DNA of 36,498 nucleotides from JBJXHB01 sp046160725 (GTDB lineage: Bacteria > Pseudomonadota > Gammaproteobacteria > Burkholderiales > Burkholderiaceae_C), in contig JBJXHB010000390.1 of assembly GCA_046160725.1 (NCBI GenBank), positions 1-36,498 on the forward strand, read 5' to 3'. Below, one piece after another: positions 32,000-36,498 of this stretch; position 1 is the stretch's first letter; the number at the start of each line of letters is the position of its first letter. The position numbers and the translations under genes are program-made. The notes under the pieces were generated by a model. The model was not told the origin of the DNA, did no database searches, and worked only from the letters and a program-made list of their open reading frames with translations.

Positions 32000-32493
32000 G
32001 CTCGAACCAGGCTCTTGACCATGAAGACCGACAAGCCATTGTCCGGATAGGCGGCGTACGGACCACAGCGCCGATAGCCGCAGCGCTGGTACAGGCCGAC
32101 CGCCTCGGTCTGCGCCTCACCGGTCTCCAGCATGGCCAGCGCGATACCTTCTGAACGCATCGAGGTCTCGACCACCTCCAGCATCATGCGGCCGAAACCA
32201 CGGCCGCGCTGGCCTGGCTGCACCACCATGCGCTTGACCTCGCCATACGGCTGCCCGCCTGAAGCAGGCTCGCCGTCCATTCGGCGCCAGGCACCGGTGG
32301 CCAATACCTGGCCCGCCGCGTCGCGGGCGACGAAGAAGCGCACCTGCGGCGCCAACAGGGCCTGGATGTCCAGAATGTGGTTGGCCTCCGGCTCATAGAG
32401 CGCAGACAGATAGGCATCCAGTTCGTCCAACAGGGCGCGGACCTCGGGCTGGTCCGGGCGCTCTTGGTGGATGACGATGGCGGCGGCGGTCAT
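31996..32493 (-). CDS. GNAT family N-acetyltransferase inside the isc operon
   Basis: The product is 165 residues from the ATG at 32491-32493 (MTAAAIVIHQERPDQPEVRALLDELDAYLSALYEPEANH). The in-frame ATG further up would read through the hairpin region and lacks similarity. The acetyl-CoA site is clear: EVKRMVVQPGQRGRGFGRMML (about 101-121, with the Q-x-x-G-x-G pattern), and LYQRCGYRRCGPYAAYPDNGLSVFMVKSL near the end. The form resembles PanZ/YhbS-like and ArgA-like single-domain acetyltransferases that act on amino acids or proteins; the acceptor is unknown. It lies between iscA and hscB and overlaps hscB by 4 bases. It is not a standard part of isc operons. Confidence 0.87.
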   Translation of the reverse strand: MTAAAIVIHQERPDQPEVRALLDELDAYLSALYEPEANHILDIQALLAPQVRFFVARDAAGQVLATGAWRRMDGEPASGGQPYGEVKRMVVQPGQRGRGFGRMMLEVVETSMRSEGIALAMLETGEAQTEAVGLYQRCGYRRCGPYAAYPDNGLSVFMVKSLVRA

Positions 32494-32531
32494 CTTCGGG
32501 CAGCAGGCGGGGCGGGACGGCGTCGCCGCAG

Positions 32532-32550
32532 CGCCCCTTGACAGGGGGCG
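32532..32550 (-). other. Hairpin in the iscA to GNAT intergenic region, possible attenuator or processing site
   Basis: CGCCCC (32532-32537) and GGGGCG (32545-32550) flank a 7-base loop in the 77-bp gap between iscA and the acetyltransferase gene. There is no T-run. In this position it could lower expression of the downstream chaperone genes relative to iscRSUA, or mark an RNA cleavage site. That is inference. Confidence 0.35.
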
Positions 32551-32570
32551 ACGTCGGCACCGCCAAAACG

Positions 32571-32894
32571 TCAGACGCGGAAGGACTCGCCACACCCGCA
32601 GCGGTCTTTCTCGCGCGGGTTGTGGAACTTGAAGCCCTCGTTCAGGCCTTCTCGGACGAAATCGAGCTCGGTCCCGTCGATATAGGGCAGGCTCTTCGGG
32701 TCGACCAGGATCTTGACGCCGCGCTCCTCGAAGACATGGTCCTCGGGCGCGACGTCGTCGGCGTACTCCAGCTTGTACGCCAGGCCCGAGCAGCCGGTCG
32801 TCTTGACACCCAGGCGCACGCCCACACCCTTACCACGTCGGGCCAGGTAGCGCGTCACATGCCGCGCTGCGGCTTCCGTCATCATCACGGCCAT
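32571..32894 (-). CDS. iscA: Iron-sulfur cluster assembly protein IscA
   Basis: The product is 107 residues from the ATG at 32892-32894 (MAVMMTEAAARHV), the usual IscA start; upstream ATGs do not fit. The three metal- or cluster-binding cysteines occupy the same positions as in E. coli: Cys35 (GCSG), Cys99 and Cys101 (CGCGESF). The A-type carrier takes [2Fe-2S] clusters and helps form [4Fe-4S] clusters on targets such as aconitase-type enzymes. It starts 4 bp after the iscU stop. Confidence 0.96.
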   Translation of the reverse strand: MAVMMTEAAARHVTRYLARRGKGVGVRLGVKTTGCSGLAYKLEYADDVAPEDHVFEERGVKILVDPKSLPYIDGTELDFVREGLNEGFKFHNPREKDRCGCGESFRV

Positions 32895-32898
32895 GGTG

Positions 32899-33318
32899 TC
32901 ACCGGACTCCATCCGCGTCGACCACATCCGCACCCTGGCTGCGACGGGCCTTGTAATCCTGGACCGCCGCCTTGATGGCGTCCTCGGCCAGGATCGAGCA
33001 GTGGATCTTGACCGGAGGCAGGGCCAGCTCTTGAGCGATATCGGTGTTCTGGATCGTCATCGCCTGGTCGAGCGACTTGCCCTTGACCCATTCGGTCACC
33101 AAAGAGCTGGACGCAATCGCCGACCCGCAGCCGTAGGTCTTGAAGCGGGCATCTTCGATCAGCCCGGTCTCGGGGTTGACCTTGATCTGCAGCTTCATCA
33201 CGTCGCCGCAGGCCGGCGCACCGACCATGCCGGTGCCGACGTTGTCGTCGTCCTTGGCAAACGACCCGACATTGCGGGGGTTCTCGTAGTGGTCAATGAC
33301 CTTGTCGCTGTATGCCAT
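32899..33318 (-). CDS. iscU: Iron-sulfur cluster scaffold protein IscU
   Basis: The product is 139 residues, about 11 longer than E. coli IscU because of a C-terminal tail (RRSQGADVVDADGVR). The scaffold residues are intact: Cys37 with Asp39 (GAPACGDV), Cys64 (KTYGCGSAIASSS) and His106-Cys107 in LPPVKIHCS, which also contains the HscA recognition motif LPPVK. AGGAGA precedes the ATG. IscS delivers sulfur here, and HscBA then releases the cluster. The tail has no known function. Confidence 0.96.
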   Translation of the reverse strand: MAYSDKVIDHYENPRNVGSFAKDDDNVGTGMVGAPACGDVMKLQIKVNPETGLIEDARFKTYGCGSAIASSSLVTEWVKGKSLDQAMTIQNTDIAQELALPPVKIHCSILAEDAIKAAVQDYKARRSQGADVVDADGVR

Positions 33319-33352
33319 GCAAATCTCTCCTGTTGGTTGGATCGCCGGTCCG

Positions 33353-34567
33353 TCAGTGGGCGGTCCACTGGATGGTGCTCAGGTCGACGCCATCGCGATA
33401 CATCTCCCACAACGGGGACAGCTCACGCAGCTTGGCCACGCGGTCCTTCAGCAGGCCGACGGCAAAGTCGATCTGCTCGGTGGTGGTGAAACGGCCGATC
33501 GTGATGCGCAGGCTGGAGTGCGCCAACTCATCGCTGCGGCCAAGCGCCCGCAGCACGTAGCTGGGCTCCAGGCTGGCCGAGGTGCAGGCAGAGCCGGACG
33601 AAACCGCGATGCCCTTGACACCCATGACCAGCGACTCGCCCTCGACATAGTTGAACGAGGCGTTGACGTTGTGCGGCACCCGCCGCTCCAGGTGGCCGTT
33701 GATGAAAACCTGCTCCATGTCGGCCAGACCGTCCAGCAGACGCCGCTGCAGCATGCGGATGCGTTCGATCTCGGTACCCATCTCGGCGCCCGCAATGCGG
33801 AAGGCCTCGCCCATGCCCACGATCTGGTGGGTCGGCAAGGTGCCCGACCGCATGCCGCGCTCGTGTCCGCCACCATGCATCTGTGGCTCGATGCGCACAC
33901 GCGGCTTGCGGCGCACATAGAGGGCACCGATACCCTTGGGGCCGTAGGTCTTGTGCGAGGCCAGGCTCATCAGGTCGACGGGCAGGCTGCGCAGGTCGAT
34001 CGGAAGCTTGCCCGTGGCCTGCGCGGCATCGACATGAAACACGATGCCGCGCTCGCGGCACAGCGCGCCGATCGCGGCGACGTCCTGGACCACACCGATC
34101 TCGTTGTTCACGAGCATGACCGACACCAGCACGGTGTCCGACCGCAACGCCGCCTTCAGGCGGTCCAGGTCCACGAGGCCGTCCTGCTGGACGTCCAGAT
34201 AGGTGGCGCTGCACCCTTGGCGCTCCAACTCCCGCACCGTGTCCAGCACAGCCTTGTGCTCGGTCTTGACCGTGACCACATGCTGGCCGCGGGACTTGTA
34301 GAAGTTGACCGCCCCTTTGATGGCCAGGTTGTTGGACTCGGTGGCGCCCGAGGTCCAGACTATCTCGCGGGGGTCGGCGCCGACCAGCGCCGCGACCTGC
34401 TCGCGCGCCCTCTCGACGGCCGCTTCGGCCTCCCAGCCCCAGGCGTGGCTGCGCGACGCCGGATTGCCATGGTGCTCGCGCAGCCACGGGATCATCGCGT
34501 CTACCACGCGCGGGTCAACCGGCGTCGTCGCGCCGTAGTCCATGTAGATCGGCAGGTGCGGAGTCAT
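33353..34567 (-). CDS. iscS: Cysteine desulfurase IscS
   Basis: The product is 404 residues, the same length as E. coli IscS. The PLP lysine is Lys206 in SLASHKTYGPKG. The sulfur-accepting Cys328 lies in the mobile loop SSGSACTSASLEPS. The N-terminal IYMDYGATTPVDPRV and the conserved WTSGATESNNLAIKG and HVDAAQ motifs are present. The C-terminus (SPLWEMYRDGVDLSTIQW) is the IscU-binding end. It provides persulfide for Fe-S clusters and for tRNA thiolation. It lies 76 bp after iscR and 34 bp before iscU. Confidence 0.97.
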   Translation of the reverse strand: MTPHLPIYMDYGATTPVDPRVVDAMIPWLREHHGNPASRSHAWGWEAEAAVERAREQVAALVGADPREIVWTSGATESNNLAIKGAVNFYKSRGQHVVTVKTEHKAVLDTVRELERQGCSATYLDVQQDGLVDLDRLKAALRSDTVLVSVMLVNNEIGVVQDVAAIGALCRERGIVFHVDAAQATGKLPIDLRSLPVDLMSLASHKTYGPKGIGALYVRRKPRVRIEPQMHGGGHERGMRSGTLPTHQIVGMGEAFRIAGAEMGTEIERIRMLQRRLLDGLADMEQVFINGHLERRVPHNVNASFNYVEGESLVMGVKGIAVSSGSACTSASLEPSYVLRALGRSDELAHSSLRITIGRFTTTEQIDFAVGLLKDRVAKLRELSPLWEMYRDGVDLSTIQWTAH

Positions 34568-34643
34568 CAGATGCGCCGTGCTTGGTCGTTGGTCAGAAGG
34601 GGATCAAAGAGAGATGCCGGTCAGATGCGAAGGCTGCACAGCG

Positions 34644-35177
34644 TCACTTGGCAAGTGCGCTGCCCAGCGCGAACACCGAATTGGGTGCGGTGATCTTGAT
34701 CGGCTTGAGCACCGGCACCGAAGAGATCGCGCGCTTCATGGGCGTGCCCTCGATGGCCACGCCCTTGGCCAGCTGCTCGTCGACCAGCTTGCGCAGGGTC
34801 ACCGAGTCGAGGAACTCGATCATCTTCTGGTTCAGGCTGGCCCAGAGGTCATGGGTCATGCAGCGCCCTGCGTCTTCACCCATGCAGTTCTCGCGGCCCG
34901 CACAACCCGTGGCATCGATCGGCTCGTCCACAGCGACGATGATGTCGGCCACGGTGATCTCGTCGGCCTTTCGGCCCAGGGAGTAACCACCGCCCGGACC
35001 GCGCGTGCTTTCCACCAAGGAATGGCGGCGCAGCTTGCCGAACAACTGCTCCAGGTAGGACAGCGAAATCTGCTGGCGCTGGCTGATGGCGGCCAAGGCC
35101 ACAGGACCGTTGTTGGAACGCAGGCCAAGGTCGATCATCGCCGTGACGGCAAAACGGCCCTTTGTGGTCAGACGCAT
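34644..35177 (-). CDS. iscR: Rrf2-family Fe-S regulator IscR
   Basis: The product is 177 residues from the ATG at 35175-35177 (MRLTTKGRFAVTAMIDL), with AGGAGAA about 7 bases upstream. The winged helix includes ISLSYLEQLFGKLRRHSLVESTRGPGGGYSLGR (about 37-69). The [2Fe-2S] ligands are Cys92, Cys98 and Cys106 with His109. The gap between the second and third cysteines is 7 residues rather than the 5 of E. coli. IscR represses the isc operon when its cluster is loaded. It heads the operon, and an IscR type-1 box sits about 94-118 bases upstream of its start. Confidence 0.95.
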   Translation of the reverse strand: MRLTTKGRFAVTAMIDLGLRSNNGPVALAAISQRQQISLSYLEQLFGKLRRHSLVESTRGPGGGYSLGRKADEITVADIIVAVDEPIDATGCAGRENCMGEDAGRCMTHDLWASLNQKMIEFLDSVTLRKLVDEQLAKGVAIEGTPMKRAISSVPVLKPIKITAPNSVFALGSALAK

Positions 35178-35270
35178 GGAGTTCTCCTGAAGTTCGGGTT
35201 CGGCAAGCCGAGTAGAGCCCACCGGCACATCGGTGCAACCTCTTGGATTGGTCACCGAAGTCACCCGCCT

Positions 35271-35295
35271 AATCCCGAGTGATGGAGTCAACTAT
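35271..35295 (-). promoter_or_regulatory. IscR type-1 binding site and -35 region of the isc operon promoter
   Basis: Read on the minus strand the 25 bases ATAGTTGACTCCATCACTCG plus GGATT agree at 20 positions with the type-1 IscR consensus ATASYYGACTRWWWYAGTCRRSTAT. The first half (ATASYYGACT) is perfect, and TTGACT within it serves as a -35 element. The -10 is not clear at the expected spacing. The site is 94 bases upstream of iscR and fits feedback repression of the whole operon. Confidence 0.65.
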
Positions 35296-35393
35296 AGCAG
35301 AGTCCTACTGAATCGCTCGACATTGGCCGGGGTGCGGTTCAGGCCGTCGTCAAGGCGAAGCGCGACTGCCACGCGCGCTGTTGACAAAGGCAA

Positions 35394-36498
35394 TCAGGCG
35401 GCCGGCAAGGCATCACCCCCACGGGCGCCAAAGGCCTGTTCACGCAGCAGCCCGAGCTGGTCGCGCACCCGCGCCGCCTTCTCGAACTCCAGGTTGCGGG
35501 CATGGTCCAGCATCTGCTTCTCGAGCAGCTTGATGCGCTTGCCCAGGTCCTTCTCGGACAACGCCTCGACGTCGGCCGCCGCCTTGGCGGCGTTCAGTTC
35601 GTCGCGGGAGGTCTTCTCCGACACCACCCCGTCGATCATCTCCCGCACCTGCTTGATCACGCCGCGCGGCACGATGCCATGGGTGGTGTTGAAGGCCACC
35701 TGCCGGGCCCGCCGGCGCTCGGTCTCGCCGATGGCCCTTTGCATCGAGTCGGTCACCCGGTCGGCATACAGGATGGCATGCCCGTTGATATGGCGGGCCG
35801 CGCGACCGATGGTCTGGATCAGGCTTCTCTCGGCGCGAAGAAAGCCCTCCTTGTCTGCGTCCAGGATGGCCACCAAGGACACCTCCGGAATATCCAGTCC
35901 TTCGCGCAGCAGGTTGATGCCGACCAGGACATCGAAGACACCCAGCCGCAGGTCTCGGATGATTTCGACGCGCTCCACGGTATCGATGTCAGAGTGCAGA
36001 TATCGGACGTTGACGCCGTTGTCGGACAGGTAGTCGGTCAGCTGCTCGGCCATGCGCTTGGTCAGCGTGGTGATCAGCACCCGCTCGTGGACACCGACGC
36101 GCTCGCGAATTTCCTGCAGCACATCGTCCACCTGGTGGCGGGCTGGCCGTACCTCCACCACAGGGTCGATCAGCCCGGTCGGCCGCACCAGTTGCTCCAC
36201 GACCTGGCCGGCGTGACGGTTTTCGTAGTCGGCAGGGGTGGCGGACACGAACACAGCCTGGCGCATCTTGCGTTCGAACTCGTCGAACTTCAGGGGACGG
36301 TTGTCCAAGGCGCTGGGCAGTCGGAAGCCGTATTCCACCAGCGTGCTCTTGCGGGCGCGGTCGCCGTTGTACATGCCGCCCAGTTGCCCGATCAGGACAT
36401 GGCTCTCGTCCAGGAACATCACAGTATCGGACGGCAGGTAGTCCACCAGTGTCGGCGGCGGCTCGCCCGGTGCGGCGCCGCTCAGGTGCCGGGTGTAG
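35394..36498 (-). CDS. uvrB: Excinuclease ABC subunit B, C-terminal part (5' end outside window)
   Basis: The frame is open from the right edge (first full codon TAC at 36497, giving YTRHLSGAAPGEPPPTLVDYLPSD) to TGA at 35394-35396; about 367 residues of UvrB are visible. They cover the helicase motifs from DESHV (motif II region) and FVSATP through TTLTKRMAEQLTDYL, YLHSDIDTVERVEIIRDLRLGVFDVLVGINLLREGLDIPEVSLV, and QTIGRAARHINGHAILYAD. The C-terminal UVR motif (LEKQMLDHARNLEFEKAARVRDQL) binds UvrC. UvrB verifies DNA damage in nucleotide excision repair. It is followed after 216 bp by iscR in the same direction; no clear terminator is seen in the gap. Confidence 0.96.
   Translation of the reverse strand, partial: YTRHLSGAAPGEPPPTLVDYLPSDTVMFLDESHVLIGQLGGMYNGDRARKSTLVEYGFRLPSALDNRPLKFDEFERKMRQAVFVSATPADYENRHAGQVVEQLVRPTGLIDPVVEVRPARHQVDDVLQEIRERVGVHERVLITTLTKRMAEQLTDYLSDNGVNVRYLHSDIDTVERVEIIRDLRLGVFDVLVGINLLREGLDIPEVSLVAILDADKEGFLRAERSLIQTIGRAARHINGHAILYADRVTDSMQRAIGETERRRARQVAFNTTHGIVPRGVIKQVREMIDGVVSEKTSRDELNAAKAAADVEALSEKDLGKRIKLLEKQMLDHARNLEFEKAARVRDQLGLLREQAFGARGGDALPAA

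Noticed and set aside
35296..35320. A second IscR box directly upstream of the first.
   Set aside because: Only a right-half-like CTGCTAT matches; the left half fails at nearly all positions.
35300..35393. Possible terminator after uvrB.
   Set aside because: The minus-strand sequence has GC-rich short repeats (CGCGCG, GTCGCGC) but no convincing stem followed by T-runs.

Overview
This is a gene-dense, high-GC stretch of bacterial chromosome. It holds 35 protein-coding genes (two cut by the window edges), no RNA genes, no insertion sequences and no CRISPR. The gene set suggests a betaproteobacterium, most likely of the order Burkholderiales: dapA-bamC order, an iscRSUA-hscBA-fdx operon, Gram-negative envelope proteins (BamC, DsbB, MltB, lipoproteins), and weak promoters with TAGAAT-like -10 boxes. 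The taxonomic call is an inference from gene content and style. No gap between genes exceeds about 220 bp.

Left third (1-10,555). After the end of mltB and a small TonB-C-like secreted protein, a five-gene minus-strand operon runs from 9503 down to 1098: comEC, a circularly permuted ATP-grasp protein, an alpha-E protein, an ATP-grasp/alpha-E fusion, and a transglutaminase-like protein. Two of its four junctions are ATGA overlaps. The last four genes form a widespread but biochemically uncharacterised amidoligase-type system. This is the most interesting part of the window, all the more because the ATP-grasp half of the fusion has lost the residues that look catalytic in its neighbour. Divergent from comEC lie ridA-like and dsbB genes.

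Middle (10,742-21,164, minus strand). A three-gene operon (korC-korA-korB order of transcription) encodes a 2-oxoacid:acceptor oxidoreductase with its own FAD/Fe-S NAD(P)H module. It resembles the 2-oxoglutarate:NADP+ oxidoreductase of Azoarcus and Thauera, and probably ends at a hairpin at 10,580-10,609. Upstream of it, parE, a GNAT acetyltransferase, a lytic transglycosylase and parC form a tight operon, so the two topoisomerase IV subunits are separated by two unrelated genes.

Right-centre (21,263-28,052). On the plus strand come an MFS transporter, a 52-residue membrane protein and a small methyltransferase, followed by dapA-bamC. A perfect bidirectional terminator (25,468-25,496) separates bamC from a convergent Ala/Pro-rich lipoprotein. 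Then come a hypothetical gene overlapping a RoxA/YcfD-type ribosomal oxygenase gene, and a divergent SlyD-like FKBP gene.

Right end (28,159-36,498, minus strand). The complete isc operon is iscR-iscS-iscU-iscA-[GNAT]-hscB-hscA-fdx-tsaD. It has a recognisable IscR type-1 box upstream of iscR, an extra acetyltransferase gene in the middle, no iscX, and tsaD overlapping the end of fdx. The C-terminal part of uvrB closes the window.

A recurring feature is that several genes without a Shine-Dalgarno sequence (comEC, parE, the MFS gene, and less clearly roxA and slyD) carry a -10-like hexamer only 6-7 bases before the start codon. This is the arrangement expected for leaderless mRNAs.
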